DNA of 46,820 nt from JANXSF01 sp043755435 (GCA_043755435.1 JAYUSZ010000446.1:1-46820), one strand, 5' to 3'; shown: positions 1-8,920, numbered from the stretch's first letter. Made by a program: numbers and translations. Notes: a model not told the origin generated them from the sequence alone.

Positions 1-2
1 CT

Positions 3-221
3 TCGGACTTAAGCCGGTTGCAATGGCGCAATCGTGGACAGTTTCCTGCCCAACGACTTTCGGGGATCATTTCCGGCGAAGAGCAAAAGGCGAAAGGCCA
101 TGGTAGCCGGGAGATGCCGATTTGGGGGCCTATCTTTTCACAAGTTTCACGAGATCAGGATCTGGGAAGGGTCCGGGTAGACAACCTTGTGAAACACATT
201 CAGAGCCTGCAAAACAAATGA
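3..221 (+). CDS. c-type cytochrome, C-terminal part (5' end outside window)
   Basis: The open frame runs in from the left edge and stops at 219-221, leaving 72 residues. These match the C-terminal half of a class I cytochrome c: a segment ending in FPAQRLSGIISGEE, then HGSREMPIWGPIF, where the Met of REMPIWG is the expected axial haem ligand, and a last helix ending NLVKHIQSLQNK. The CXXCH haem-binding motif must lie upstream of the window. The protein is probably periplasmic or membrane-attached and passes electrons to or from a respiratory complex; which one cannot be told from this fragment. The TTG at 18-20 is internal, because the frame is open to the window edge. The gene converges on the membrane-protein gene at 253-687. 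Confidence 0.8.
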   Translation, partial: SDLSRLQWRNRGQFPAQRLSGIISGEEQKAKGHGSREMPIWGPIFSQVSRDQDLGRVRVDNLVKHIQSLQNK

Positions 222-252
222 GTGAAACAACGCAGAAGTTGGGGGAATTTGC

Positions 253-687
253 TCAGGTCTGACGTGTTGGGGTCTCGCGACTTCGCCAGGCAATGGAAAC
301 CAGCAGTAGGAATCGCCAAACGTCACAAGCGATATATACGAGGTGAAGGCGGCTTTCTGGAGGTGTTTGACCATGCAGTACGATGGACACTCGCAGGTCC
401 AGCACAGGTAACAACCAAAATGTTTGAAATAGCAATAGCAGACCGATGAGGCTGGCTAGTCCGCGTGTCAAGGCATCCCCTGAGGCACAAAAAACCAAGA
501 CCAGAAGAATTACCAATGCGGCTACTTCCAGCTTATTGAAGAACTGAAAAGTGTGACGTCCTACGTCCAGAGCGACGGGCAATGTAAGGGAAGGTGCCCA
601 GAATTTTGCTGGAGCAGCAATGAATGAAACCCCCAGCAGCCCGCCAGCCCATAACATGCTCCAGCAGGCGCTGAGGTATCGCCACAT
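253..687 (-). CDS. small integral membrane protein (DUF4149/TMEM205-like)
   Basis: This 144-residue protein has about four hydrophobic segments: near residues 3-25, 52-72, 76-95 and 114-132. The N-terminal pattern WAGGLLGVSFIAAPAKF followed by a Phe-rich helix resembles the DUF4149 (TMEM205-like) family of inner-membrane proteins, whose function is unknown. It starts 14 bases after the stop of ilvE on the same strand, so the two are probably co-transcribed. The family assignment is from pattern memory and is only moderately sure; that it is a polytopic membrane protein is clear from the sequence. Confidence 0.7.
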   Translation of the reverse strand: MWRYLSACWSMLWAGGLLGVSFIAAPAKFWAPSLTLPVALDVGRHTFQFFNKLEVAALVILLVLVFCASGDALTRGLASLIGLLLLFQTFWLLPVLDLRVSIVLHGQTPPESRLHLVYIACDVWRFLLLVSIAWRSRETPTRQT

Positions 688-701
688 GTGCTTATCTCGT
701 A

Positions 702-1652
702 CTATTTTGCTCCTTCCGCAACCGGGACCGGAGTTAGCCAGCCTTCTGTATCGGGAGAAATGCCATTCACCGTGTCGAAAAAGTCTTTTTGCAGACGTTC
801 AGTAATCGGTCCACGCTGCCCCGTGCCAACGGGAATTCGATCAACGCTTCTCACTGGAGTGATTTCAACGGCTGTCCCAGTGAAAAACACTTCGTCGGCG
901 ATGTACAGCATTTCTCGTGGAATCAGCGTTTCTACAATCGGAATGCCCGCCTTCTTCGTCAAGTGAATCACAGTATCCCTTGTGATCCCCGGTAGCACAC
1001 TGGCACCGAGGGGAGGTGTATGCATTTTGCCGTCACGGACGACAAAAATATTTTCGCCTGATCCTTCGCTAATATAACCCGCAGTGTCCAGGCCAATTCC
1101 TTCGGCGTAGCCGTTGGCGTGAGCTTCCATGCGGATCAACTGCGAATTCATATAATTGGCACCCGCTTTCGCAAGTGCAGGCAGGGTGTTGGGTGCTAAC
1201 CGATTCCAGGAGGAAATGCAAACATCCACGCCGGAAGTCAGCGCTTCATCACCCAGGTACTTTCCCCAACTCCAACAGGCCAAATAAACATCCAAGGGGT
1301 TCTTGATTCCTAAAACGCCAACGTCCCCGTATCCGCGAAGTAGAATCGGGCGAATGTAGCAACTATCTAGCTTGTTGACGCTTACTAGCTCGAGAGCTGC
1401 CTCACACAATTGATCGACGGTAAAGGAAACACCGTCCATCCGGTAGATCTTGGCCGAATCAAGAAGGCGGCGCATGTGTTCGCGAAGGCGGAACACTTGC
1501 GTTCCTTTCGGGGTATTGTAAGCACGAATCCCCTCAAAAACAGAACTGCCATAGCTCACCACGTGACTCAAAACGTGGATTTTGGCTTCGTTCCAATTAA
1601 TTAACTTTCCGTTAAACCAGATTTTTTCAGTAGGCGTCAACATACGTTTCAT
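702..1652 (-). CDS. ilvE: branched-chain amino acid aminotransferase
   Basis: This is a class IV PLP-dependent aminotransferase of 316 residues, the usual length of IlvE. It interconverts branched-chain 2-oxo acids and Leu, Ile or Val with glutamate as amino donor, in the cytoplasm. The sequence shows the N-terminal WFNGKLINW strand, the GSSVFEGIRAY segment, the PLP lysine in LAKAGANYMNSQ (Lys162), and the cofactor-contacting glutamate in GYISEGSGENIF (about Glu196), followed by a C-terminal FFTGTAVEITPV block. A D-amino-acid transaminase or aminodeoxychorismate lyase of the same fold is less likely, given the length and the FEGIRAY/GTAVEITPV signatures. The ATG at 1650-1652 was chosen; a second Met follows three codons later. 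It diverges from the M48 protease gene across 55 bases. Confidence 0.93.
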   Translation of the reverse strand: MKRMLTPTEKIWFNGKLINWNEAKIHVLSHVVSYGSSVFEGIRAYNTPKGTQVFRLREHMRRLLDSAKIYRMDGVSFTVDQLCEAALELVSVNKLDSCYIRPILLRGYGDVGVLGIKNPLDVYLACWSWGKYLGDEALTSGVDVCISSWNRLAPNTLPALAKAGANYMNSQLIRMEAHANGYAEGIGLDTAGYISEGSGENIFVVRDGKMHTPPLGASVLPGITRDTVIHLTKKAGIPIVETLIPREMLYIADEVFFTGTAVEITPVRSVDRIPVGTGQRGPITERLQKDFFDTVNGISPDTEGWLTPVPVAEGAK

Positions 1653-1707
1653 TATATAACGTCTGGCTTATAGAGGTATAACCCGGACTGAGGGTTGTGG
1701 ATTTCAG

Positions 1708-3183
1708 TTGAATCCGGTGCGCAGAAAAAGGCATCATAGAGGGCGGGAGGCTCCTGTATTGTTGCGCCAATTGATTTCACTGTTGATGATTGTCACCGTT
1801 GCCATGGCAGCGGATAAGAAGAAGCCGGCGAAGCCCGAACCACCGCCAAAGCTTAGAACGTTTAAGCCCGGCATGAATTTCTTTTCCGTAGAACAAGACG
1901 TCCAGTTGGGGAGAGAAGCAGCTGCCCAGGTGGAACAACAATTCGAGGTGGTTAACAACCCCGAGCTCAATACTTTTGTCCAAAGTATTGCCAAGAAATT
2001 AACCGTGCAGCCACAGGCGGGCAGCTTTCCGTATAGCTTCAAAGTTGTTGGAGACACCTCGATCAATGCTTTTGCCTTGCCGGGTGGCTCCATGTTCATC
2101 CATACCGGTCTGATTACTGCTGCAGAAAGCGAATCGCAAGTTGCCGCTGTAATGGCGCATGAAATCACACACGTTGCCCTGCGACATGGTACGAATCAAG
2201 CGTCAAAGGCAAATTTGATTCAGATCCCCGCTGCTATTGCTGGTGGCATGTTAGGCGGTGGGCTTCTGGGTAGTTTGGAACAGGTCGGAATAGGATTGCT
2301 GGCAACCGGAGTTTTGTCGAAATTTTCACGCACAGCCGAGACCCAGGCAGATTTAATGGGTGCTCAAATGATGGCACAAGCTGGATACAATCCTATCGAA
2401 ATGGCTCGTTTTTTTGAAAAGTTGGAGACTGAGTCAAAAAAAGGAAATTGGCTTACCACAATGTTCGATGACCACCCCAATCCAGGGAACCGCGTAAAGG
2501 AAGTTGAAAAGGAAATCCTGGCAATGCCCAAGCGCACATACAACGCTGAAGGGGGCGGTTTCGAACGAGCCAAGGCAATTGTGAAATCATTGCCACCGCC
2601 TAAGAAGCGTCCCGCTGTTTCTCAAGGTCAACCCGGAGGCGGACAGGCACCGGCTGTTGGAACAGTGCCGATGCCTGCGCTAAACGAACTGCGGCCCTCG
2701 AACAATTACCGCACCGCCCAAAATGGAGCCTTTTCCATTTCCTATCCAGACAATTGGCAGACGCAGACCGATCCTAATGGTGGCAGCCTGACGATTGCTC
2801 CGGCCAAGGGATCGATTGGACAAGGGCAGCAAATGGCCCTTGCCTACGGATCTCAATTTAACTTCACGCCATTCCAAAATGGTCAGCAAGTGTCTATTCA
2901 GCAAGCCACGCAATCTCTTGTGCAGAATTTGCAGCAAGGCGATCCGAACATGAAAGTAGTCCAGAATCCTCAACAAAACCAAGTTGACGGTTATCAGGGT
3001 ATGGTAACGATGCTAACTACGGCGTCGCCTTATCAAGGTCAACAAGAGGGTGACATTCTACTAACCGTGGCATTGCCTCAGGGAATTTTCTGGGCAGTGT
3101 TCGTTGCTCCCGATAGCGACATGCGGAATGTTCAACCGGCCTTTCAACAAATGATTCAATCGATTAAGTTTGCCCGGAACTAA
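1708..3183 (+). CDS. secreted M48-family zinc metalloprotease with C-terminal PsbP-like domain
   Basis: A 491-residue protein that starts with a very basic leader and a hydrophobic stretch (about residues 20-34, ending AMA), so it is probably exported. The M48 protease domain follows: the HEITH zinc motif at 151-155, a further expected zinc-ligand Glu in the SRTAETQADLMG segment (about 207-218), and the HPNPGNR motif near 257, as in BepA-type periplasmic proteases that degrade misfolded outer-membrane proteins. A Gln/Pro/Gly-rich linker (about 295-325) leads to a C-terminal region beginning NGAFSISYPDNWQ, like the PsbP-like 'YPDNW' domains. The start is a TTG with no strong ribosome-binding site, so the true start could lie some codons downstream. 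The HAD gene begins 5 bases after its stop. Confidence 0.88.
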   Translation: MNPVRRKRHHRGREAPVLLRQLISLLMIVTVAMAADKKKPAKPEPPPKLRTFKPGMNFFSVEQDVQLGREAAAQVEQQFEVVNNPELNTFVQSIAKKLTVQPQAGSFPYSFKVVGDTSINAFALPGGSMFIHTGLITAAESESQVAAVMAHEITHVALRHGTNQASKANLIQIPAAIAGGMLGGGLLGSLEQVGIGLLATGVLSKFSRTAETQADLMGAQMMAQAGYNPIEMARFFEKLETESKKGNWLTTMFDDHPNPGNRVKEVEKEILAMPKRTYNAEGGGFERAKAIVKSLPPPKKRPAVSQGQPGGGQAPAVGTVPMPALNELRPSNNYRTAQNGAFSISYPDNWQTQTDPNGGSLTIAPAKGSIGQGQQMALAYGSQFNFTPFQNGQQVSIQQATQSLVQNLQQGDPNMKVVQNPQQNQVDGYQGMVTMLTTASPYQGQQEGDILLTVALPQGIFWAVFVAPDSDMRNVQPAFQQMIQSIKFARN

Positions 3184-3188
3184 TTTGA

Positions 3189-3791
3189 TTGTTTGAAGCA
3201 ATATTATTCGATTTCGATGGCGTGATAGCCGATAGTGAATCAGTCCACTTCCAGAGCTGGGGCGAAATTCTCGCTCCACTTGGGGTCGCACTTTCCTGGG
3301 AATTTTACTGCGCCCAGTGCATTGGAGTTTCCGACCGCAAAACCGTGGATATTTTTTGCCAGGGAAGGGAATTCACGGTGGATCAACTGGACGATTTATG
3401 CCATCGCAAGCGGGACTTGTTTCGCCAGAAAGCTGTAGCTAATCCACCCGTTGTAGAGACCACCAAGCAATTGATCAAGGGTCTAAAAGGAAAATATAAG
3501 CTGGCAGTAGTCACTTCCAGCGGCAGAAACGAAGTGCAGCCGGTGCTGGAAATCACAGGTTTGTGGCCGATGCTTGACACCTTTGTTTGCATGTCGGACG
3601 TGCAGCGGCTAAAGCCCCATCCCGATCCTTACTTGGAAGCGGCCAGACGCCTAAGAATCCACAAAGCCCTTGTAGTGGAAGATTCCGATCCCGGTGAGGC
3701 TAGCGGAAAAGCAGCTGGGTTTGAAGTATTGCGAATCCCCCATCCTGATCATCTATCGCACCTAGTGTTAGAACGATTGCAGAGAAATTAA
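3189..3791 (+). CDS. HAD-superfamily hydrolase, beta-phosphoglucomutase-like
   Basis: A 200-residue cytoplasmic protein with all four HAD motifs: motif I FDFDGVIADSE (nucleophile Asp8 and acid/base Asp10), motif II VVTSS, motif III Lys in RLKPHPDPY, and motif IV VVEDSDPGEASG. The helical cap between motifs I and II is of the type seen in beta-phosphoglucomutase and phosphoglycolate phosphatase relatives. Its substrate cannot be read from sequence; a sugar phosphate or phosphoglycolate is the family norm. It starts with TTG only 5 bases after the M48 protease stop, so co-transcription is likely. Its last 4 bases overlap the end of the opposing zinc-ribbon gene. Confidence 0.88.
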   Translation: MFEAILFDFDGVIADSESVHFQSWGEILAPLGVALSWEFYCAQCIGVSDRKTVDIFCQGREFTVDQLDDLCHRKRDLFRQKAVANPPVVETTKQLIKGLKGKYKLAVVTSSGRNEVQPVLEITGLWPMLDTFVCMSDVQRLKPHPDPYLEAARRLRIHKALVVEDSDPGEASGKAAGFEVLRIPHPDHLSHLVLERLQRN

Positions 3792-3979
3792 GAATGCTCC
3801 TGCGGAATTCTAAAAAATGGGCGATAAAACCGATTGCCACATTCCCGGCATCGAAAAGGACGCAATCCTAATAGGACTAGCACCCAGTCGGTCACGGTTT
3901 GGCGGCGTGAGCGGCTGATCTTATTTCCTTGGCATCGGTTGCACCAGATGGCAACTGCCGTATCCTCAGATTCTTTCAA
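3788..3979 (-). CDS. tiny zinc-ribbon protein (two CXXC pairs)
   Basis: A 63-residue basic protein with CNRC at residues 13-16 and CREC at 44-47, separated by a SRSRRQT segment and a short hydrophobic stretch (VLVLLGLRPF). The four cysteines would bind one zinc. I do not recognise a named family; the pattern 'C-x2-C ... RSRR ... PFRCREC ... RF' fits a small zinc ribbon, not a random frame. The start is a TTG at 3977-3979; the frame stays open upstream to a stop at 4019-4021 and could begin earlier at a non-ATG codon. Its 3' end overlaps the HAD gene by 4 bases, tail to tail. Confidence 0.6.
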   Translation of the reverse strand: MKESEDTAVAIWCNRCQGNKISRSRRQTVTDWVLVLLGLRPFRCRECGNRFYRPFFRIPQEHS

Positions 3980-4181
3980 GACGGCCTCTAATTCCTCAAT
4001 CGTGTCGCGTGTCTTTTTCTAAAAAGCAACTACTCAAGGCTACTCGTTTCCGCTTGGGGGGGCGCAACAAAAGGTCGATAATTTGGGCGCTCTGAAGGAC
4101 TTCCCCCAACCACATCCTGATGATAGCGATATATGCCATGGTATACAACCCCCTTTTTTTGATAAGCTAACGGTTCGCAAT
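3980..4181. other. 200-base intergenic region upstream of the DUF1080 operon
   Basis: No convincing gene is seen. The region must hold the promoter of the plus-strand DUF1080/SMP-30/receptor operon and that of the minus-strand zinc-ribbon gene. A run of C then T residues (about 4148-4160) lies just before the operon, but no stem precedes it, so it is not a terminator. Confidence 0.4.
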
Positions 4182-5027
4182 ATGAAACGAAGTTACTTTT
4201 TCCCCATACCCTTGTTGGCCTTAGTTGCCGCAGCCATTTACGGACAGCAGGAAAAGCCGAAATATCGAACCTCACCCACCGGATACTCGGATACTCCTTA
4301 CCTGCCCGACGGTAAGTGGCGGGTCCACGATATTGCGCGTCCCAAGCCTCCAGTTGTAACCCCAGGCTCTTTCAGCAATGAAGACAAACCTGGACTGCCT
4401 CCCTCAGATGCCATCGTGTTGTTCGACGGCAAGGATTTGTCTAAGTGGACAGGCGGCACCGAAAAGGATGGCAAAGTCCGTCCTGCCGGTTGGAAAGTTG
4501 AAAACGGATACGTGGAATGCAACCATGCCACCGGAGGGTTAGTCAGCAAGGAAAAGTTTGGAGACATACAATTGCATTTAGAATTCGCGTCACCAACTGA
4601 AATTGATGGCGACAGCCAATGGCGGGGGAACAGCGGCGTTCTTCTAATGAATGCCTATGAAATTCAAGTTTTGGATTCCTACAACAATCCAACCTATGCT
4701 GATGGCCAAGCCGGCGCGATCTATGGCCAATATCCGCCGCTAGTAAATCCGACACGTCCACCGGGCCGTTGGCAGCAGTATGATATTTTTTTTGAAGCTC
4801 CAAAGTTCTCCGCAGGTAAACTTCTAAAGCCTGCCTACGTCACAGTTATGCTGAACGGAATCATGCTCCATCACCATCAGCAGATCGTCGGAAGAATGGC
4901 CCATAAGGTGGTTGGATTGTACCAGCCTCATGGGGACGAAGAGCCGCTAGCACTGCAGAATCACGATACAAAAGTGCGCTTCCGCAATATTTGGGTGCGC
5001 CGATTGAAAGGATACGACCAACAATGA
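4182..5027 (+). CDS. secreted DUF1080 (3-keto-disaccharide hydrolase) protein
   Basis: A 281-residue protein that starts at the ATG at 4182, chosen because a signal peptide follows directly (KRSYFFPIPLLALVAAAIYG, likely cleaved near residue 20). The rest is a DUF1080 domain: IVLFDGKDLSKW (about residues 79-90), a WKVENGYVECN strand, the DIQLHLEF strand, and the QWRGNSGVLLM and YEIQVLDS motifs. This concanavalin-like beta-sandwich family acts on 3-keto-glycosides in characterised members, outside the cytoplasm. An upstream in-frame start at 4083 would place about 33 charged residues before the signal peptide and is rejected. Its TGA overlaps the ATG of the SMP-30 gene, so the two are translationally coupled. 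Confidence 0.9.
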   Translation: MKRSYFFPIPLLALVAAAIYGQQEKPKYRTSPTGYSDTPYLPDGKWRVHDIARPKPPVVTPGSFSNEDKPGLPPSDAIVLFDGKDLSKWTGGTEKDGKVRPAGWKVENGYVECNHATGGLVSKEKFGDIQLHLEFASPTEIDGDSQWRGNSGVLLMNAYEIQVLDSYNNPTYADGQAGAIYGQYPPLVNPTRPPGRWQQYDIFFEAPKFSAGKLLKPAYVTVMLNGIMLHHHQQIVGRMAHKVVGLYQPHGDEEPLALQNHDTKVRFRNIWVRRLKGYDQQ

Positions 5028-6067
5028 ATCGCCGAAACTTTTTGAGTGGTATGGCAACAGCCGGTGCCGCAACCGTATTGGCACAATCGCCAAGAGACTG
5101 GTCTGGCAATACTCCAACACGCTATCCAGAGCCAGATGTGGTGGTGCTTGATCCGCGATTTGCCAAATACAAGATTGGCAACACTCCGATTAAGCGACTT
5201 TACACCGGAGCACTTTGGGCCGAAGGTCCAGCGTGGAATGGGGTAGGCCGTTACATGGTTTTCAGTGACATTCCAAATAACCGTCAGTTGCGCTACATGG
5301 ATGACGACGGCGGCAGAGTTTCCGTTTTTCGCACCCATGTTGGCTATACAAACGGAAACACGTTCGACTATGAAGGCCGGCAAATTGGATGCGAGCACGG
5401 CAATCGGCGTGTGACCAGACTTGAGTACAACGGCAAGGTAACGGTGCTAGCCGACAAGTTTGGTGGGAAACCGTTGAACGCCCCGAACGACGTGATAGTT
5501 GCACCCGATGGCGCCATCTGGTTTACTGACCCTGGTTATGGAAGTTTGATGGAGTACGAGGGTAATAAAGGCCCCCTGGAGATCAAAGAAGCGGTTTATC
5601 GTATCGACAAATCTGGAAAGATGGACAAGGTTACGGATGAGTTGTATAAGCCAAACGGGCTGTGCTTTTCGCCAGACTACAAAAAGCTATATATTGCTGA
5701 AACTGGATCGACCCACTATCCAGAAGCACCTAAGAATATTCGAGTCTATGACGTCGTGAACGGAACTTCTTTGAAGAACGGTCGCGAGTTCGTGAACATG
5801 AAGTTGGGCTCCCTTGGAGCGGGTCTTGCTGACGGTATCCGTTGCGATACAGACGGCAACGTTTGGTCAAGTGCTGGCTGGGTTGGCGCAGGCTACGATG
5901 GTGTACAAATCTTTGCTCCCGATGGGACGCGTATTGGACAAATTCTACTTCCGGAAATTTGCTCCAATCTTTGCTTTGGTGGGGTAAAACGGAATCGTCT
6001 GTTCATGACCGGAAGCCAGTCACTTTATTCTGTATACACTGAAGCGATTGGTGCTGGAATCGCTTAA
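5024..6067 (+). CDS. Tat-exported SMP-30/gluconolactonase-family protein
   Basis: A 347-residue six-bladed propeller of the SMP-30/gluconolactonase/LRE family. It starts at ATG 5024, overlapping the upstream stop as ATGA. Residues 2-22 (NRRNFLSGMATAGAATVLAQ) form a Tat-type signal, so the folded enzyme is exported. The metal-binding residues expected of SMP-30 lactonases are present: Glu in AEGPAWN, Asn in LNAPNDVIV, and Asp in LADGIRCDTDG. The family hydrolyses sugar lactones using a divalent metal. Sitting between a 3-ketoglycoside hydrolase and an outer-membrane receptor, it probably handles an oxidised sugar product in the periplasm; the substrate is an inference. Confidence 0.9.
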   Translation: MNRRNFLSGMATAGAATVLAQSPRDWSGNTPTRYPEPDVVVLDPRFAKYKIGNTPIKRLYTGALWAEGPAWNGVGRYMVFSDIPNNRQLRYMDDDGGRVSVFRTHVGYTNGNTFDYEGRQIGCEHGNRRVTRLEYNGKVTVLADKFGGKPLNAPNDVIVAPDGAIWFTDPGYGSLMEYEGNKGPLEIKEAVYRIDKSGKMDKVTDELYKPNGLCFSPDYKKLYIAETGSTHYPEAPKNIRVYDVVNGTSLKNGREFVNMKLGSLGAGLADGIRCDTDGNVWSSAGWVGAGYDGVQIFAPDGTRIGQILLPEICSNLCFGGVKRNRLFMTGSQSLYSVYTEAIGAGIA

Positions 6068-6076
6068 GCTGAAGTA

Positions 6077-8908
6077 TTGAAGCCCATATTATTCTGTTTT
6101 CTGATTTGCCTGTCGGGCGAAGCTGTGTTTGCGCAAACAGCCTCGCTTCGTGGTCAGGTTTCCGACGAAAGCGCTGCAATCATTCCGGGGGCCAAGGTCA
6201 CTTTGGTTGGCCCCACTGGAAAAGCGCAATCGAAAATTGCAGCCAGTGACGCCACCTATTCTTTCGGCACCCTCGTTCCCGGGGACTATACGATTTCTGC
6301 TGCAGCCCCTGAAATGGCCCTAGCTCCTATCAAAATTGCCATCAAGGCGGGGGCCCAAACTCTCGATTTAAAATTGCGAGTGGTCGCCGCTTCCCAACGA
6401 GTCAATGTCAACGACCAGCAGAATGGAATTGTTGTTGGTACAGATCCAACAGCCAATGCTGGAGCGCTGGTTCTCCGTGGTACTGACTTGGACGTTTTAG
6501 CCGATAACCCCGAAGATTTGGCGGCCGACCTAGCTGCGTTGGCTGGACCTTCGGCAGGTCCCAATGGCGGTTCCATTTTCATTGATGGTTTTAGTGGCGG
6601 GCAGATTCCCTCAAAAGATTCCATCCGGGAAATTCGGATCAATCAAAATCCATTTTCGCCCGAGTATGACAAACTGGGATTCGGTCGCATCGAAATCTTC
6701 ACTAAGCCGGGATCCGACAAATTCCGCGGCACACTGTTTTATAACGTAGGGCATGATGCATTGAATTCCCGCAATCCCTATGCGGCAACCAAGGCGCCTT
6801 TTTTTCTTCAGGAATATGGCGGAAACATCAGCGGACCGCTCGGTAAAAAAACCTCCTTCTTCCTCGATATTCAGGAGCACGCTATCGACAACGGTGCCAT
6901 CATAAACGGAGTTACACTCAACCCATCAAATCTCCAAATTGTGGATCCCTATACCGGCGTTCTTTCCATCCCGCAACGGCGCTTTCTGGCCAATCCACGG
7001 TTTGACTACCAAATCAACCAAAAACATACCTTAGCGGCTCGTTACGTATACTCTCCGTCAGACGTAGCTGATTCTGGAGTTGGGAATCTCAACTTGGTCT
7101 CGCGTGGAGTTCATTCTAAAGACCACAACCATACACTGCAATTGACTGAAACCGCGGTGCTGGGTTCGAGAGTCATCAACGAAACTCGATTTCAAGTATT
7201 GCATCTTAATGCCTCGCGGACGGCCAACTTGCAGGAACCGGCAATCCAGGTTCTAGGCGCATTTAACGGAGGTGGATCCCCAGTCGGCCACCAGACCACT
7301 GCGCAGACTAACTTCGAATTGCAAAACTATACATCGGTGGCCAGCGGTCGGCATACCATTCGGTTTGGAGTTCGCATGCGGACGGAGCGGTTTGACACGG
7401 TATCCCCTGCGAATTTTTTCGGTACTTTTACATTTGCAGGAAGTGGAACGGTTTCGTCCATTGAGTCGTACCGTCGCACTTTGCAATATGAGAAGGCTGG
7501 AATCAGTTGGCCGCAAATCCAGGCGCTTGGCGGAGGTGCGAGTCAATTTAGTTTTAATACCGGTCAACCTCAATTGGTGGCAAGCCAATTCGACTTGAGT
7601 CTATTCATTGGTGACGATTTCCGATGGAAACCGACCTTAACCGTTAGTTATGGATTGCGGTACGAAGATCAAACGAACCTTTCAAGCCATACCAATTTTG
7701 CGCCCAGGATCGGCATTGCTTGGGCCTTGGGTGGTAAGGGGAAGTCAGGACCAAAAACTGTGATCCGTTCTGGCTTTGGAATGTTTTATGATCGCTTCGC
7801 ACTGGATAACACTCTAACAGCCCTGCGATATGGTGGACAAATTCAAAAACAAATTGTCATCCGTGATCCGCAGTTCTTTAACACCATTCCACCGCTTAAT
7901 GCACTCAGTGGACAGCAGGGTCTGCAAACCATCCAGCAAGTCAGCTCAAGCTTACGTTCGCCCTATCTCATTCAGTCAGCATTAGGCGTAGAACGGCAAT
8001 TACCGCACAGTATTATGCTTGCAGTAACCTATGCGAACATACATGGGGTTCATTTCCTGCGCTCGGAATCGGTTCAACAGCCAACAGTTATTCAGTTTCT
8101 GATGGGCTCTTCTGGTCTTTATAATGAGAATCAATTGATCACCAATGTAACGGCGAAGGTGAACGCTAAATTCTCGCTGTTTTCCTACTTTGTTTTGAAC
8201 CGGGTTAAGAGCAACACAGAAGGGCTAAGCACTTTTCGTGCAAATCCACTAAGCGATGTTGGCGAGTATTCCGCTGGATCAAACGATATCCGCCAACGAA
8301 TTTCTTTTGGTGGAACGCTGACTACAAAATGGAACGTACGGATGAGTCCTTTGCTTACGGTGGCTTCTGGCGCGCCATTCGACATAACAGCAGGAAGGGA
8401 CATTTATGGGACAACCCTTTTCAATGCTCGTCCAGGATTTACAACCGACGCGCGCAAAGCAGGAGTGGTGAACACCCCCTATGGATTGTTGGATCCCAAC
8501 CCCACTTTGGACCAACAGTTGGTGCCCAGAAACTACGGGCGCGGTCCGGGAGCAATCATGTTGAATTGGCGCATCGCCAAGACGATTCCCTTCGGCGTAG
8601 TTCGTGAGCGAGCGGCTACACCTGCCACACGACTTCCAGGTGATGGACAAGCTCAGACTGCAGGGGTTTTCAGTGGCGCATCTGCAAGCGGTCCATCTGC
8701 CGCAAGTAAGCGATATGGTTTAACGCTACAACTATCGATTCGCAATATTCTGAACCACAACAACCCTGGTCCGATCAACGGCAACATCACTTCTCCTCTT
8801 TTTGGAAGAGCAAATCAAGCGGCTGGTGCAGGAGTGCCAGGTGGTACAGGATTTTCTGAATCGGCTAATAATCGGCGGCTGGAGTTTCAGACGCGTTTAA
8901 CGTTCTGA
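6077..8908 (+). CDS. Oar-like TonB-dependent outer-membrane receptor
   Basis: A 943-residue outer-membrane protein. After a signal peptide (residues 1-19, ending VFAQ) comes a carboxypeptidase-regulatory-like beta-sandwich (about 22-108; ASLRGQVSDESAAIIPGAKV, YSFGTLVPGDYTI). A plug-like segment follows (about 140-220; SIFIDGFSGGQIPSKDSIRE, FSPEYDKLGFGRIEI), then a long beta-barrel ending in Phe (LEFQTRLTF), the usual outer-membrane insertion signal. It is of the Oar/acidobacterial TonB type, which takes up or exports large substrates using TonB energy. The start is TTG, 9 bases after the SMP-30 stop, so it is the third gene of the sugar operon. The substrate is unknown. Confidence 0.9.
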   Translation: MKPILFCFLICLSGEAVFAQTASLRGQVSDESAAIIPGAKVTLVGPTGKAQSKIAASDATYSFGTLVPGDYTISAAAPEMALAPIKIAIKAGAQTLDLKLRVVAASQRVNVNDQQNGIVVGTDPTANAGALVLRGTDLDVLADNPEDLAADLAALAGPSAGPNGGSIFIDGFSGGQIPSKDSIREIRINQNPFSPEYDKLGFGRIEIFTKPGSDKFRGTLFYNVGHDALNSRNPYAATKAPFFLQEYGGNISGPLGKKTSFFLDIQEHAIDNGAIINGVTLNPSNLQIVDPYTGVLSIPQRRFLANPRFDYQINQKHTLAARYVYSPSDVADSGVGNLNLVSRGVHSKDHNHTLQLTETAVLGSRVINETRFQVLHLNASRTANLQEPAIQVLGAFNGGGSPVGHQTTAQTNFELQNYTSVASGRHTIRFGVRMRTERFDTVSPANFFGTFTFAGSGTVSSIESYRRTLQYEKAGISWPQIQALGGGASQFSFNTGQPQLVASQFDLSLFIGDDFRWKPTLTVSYGLRYEDQTNLSSHTNFAPRIGIAWALGGKGKSGPKTVIRSGFGMFYDRFALDNTLTALRYGGQIQKQIVIRDPQFFNTIPPLNALSGQQGLQTIQQVSSSLRSPYLIQSALGVERQLPHSIMLAVTYANIHGVHFLRSESVQQPTVIQFLMGSSGLYNENQLITNVTAKVNAKFSLFSYFVLNRVKSNTEGLSTFRANPLSDVGEYSAGSNDIRQRISFGGTLTTKWNVRMSPLLTVASGAPFDITAGRDIYGTTLFNARPGFTTDARKAGVVNTPYGLLDPNPTLDQQLVPRNYGRGPGAIMLNWRIAKTIPFGVVRERAATPATRLPGDGQAQTAGVFSGASASGPSAASKRYGLTLQLSIRNILNHNNPGPINGNITSPLFGRANQAAGAGVPGGTGFSESANNRRLEFQTRLTF

Positions 8909-8920
8909 TGCCTGCGATGT

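Noticed and set aside
147..374. 75-codon minus-strand frame near the left edge
   Set aside because: It overlaps both the cytochrome c end and the membrane-protein gene, and has no domain or supporting signal.
4083..4181. Upstream in-frame start for the DUF1080 protein
   Set aside because: It would put a charged 33-residue leader ahead of an obvious signal peptide that begins at ATG 4182.
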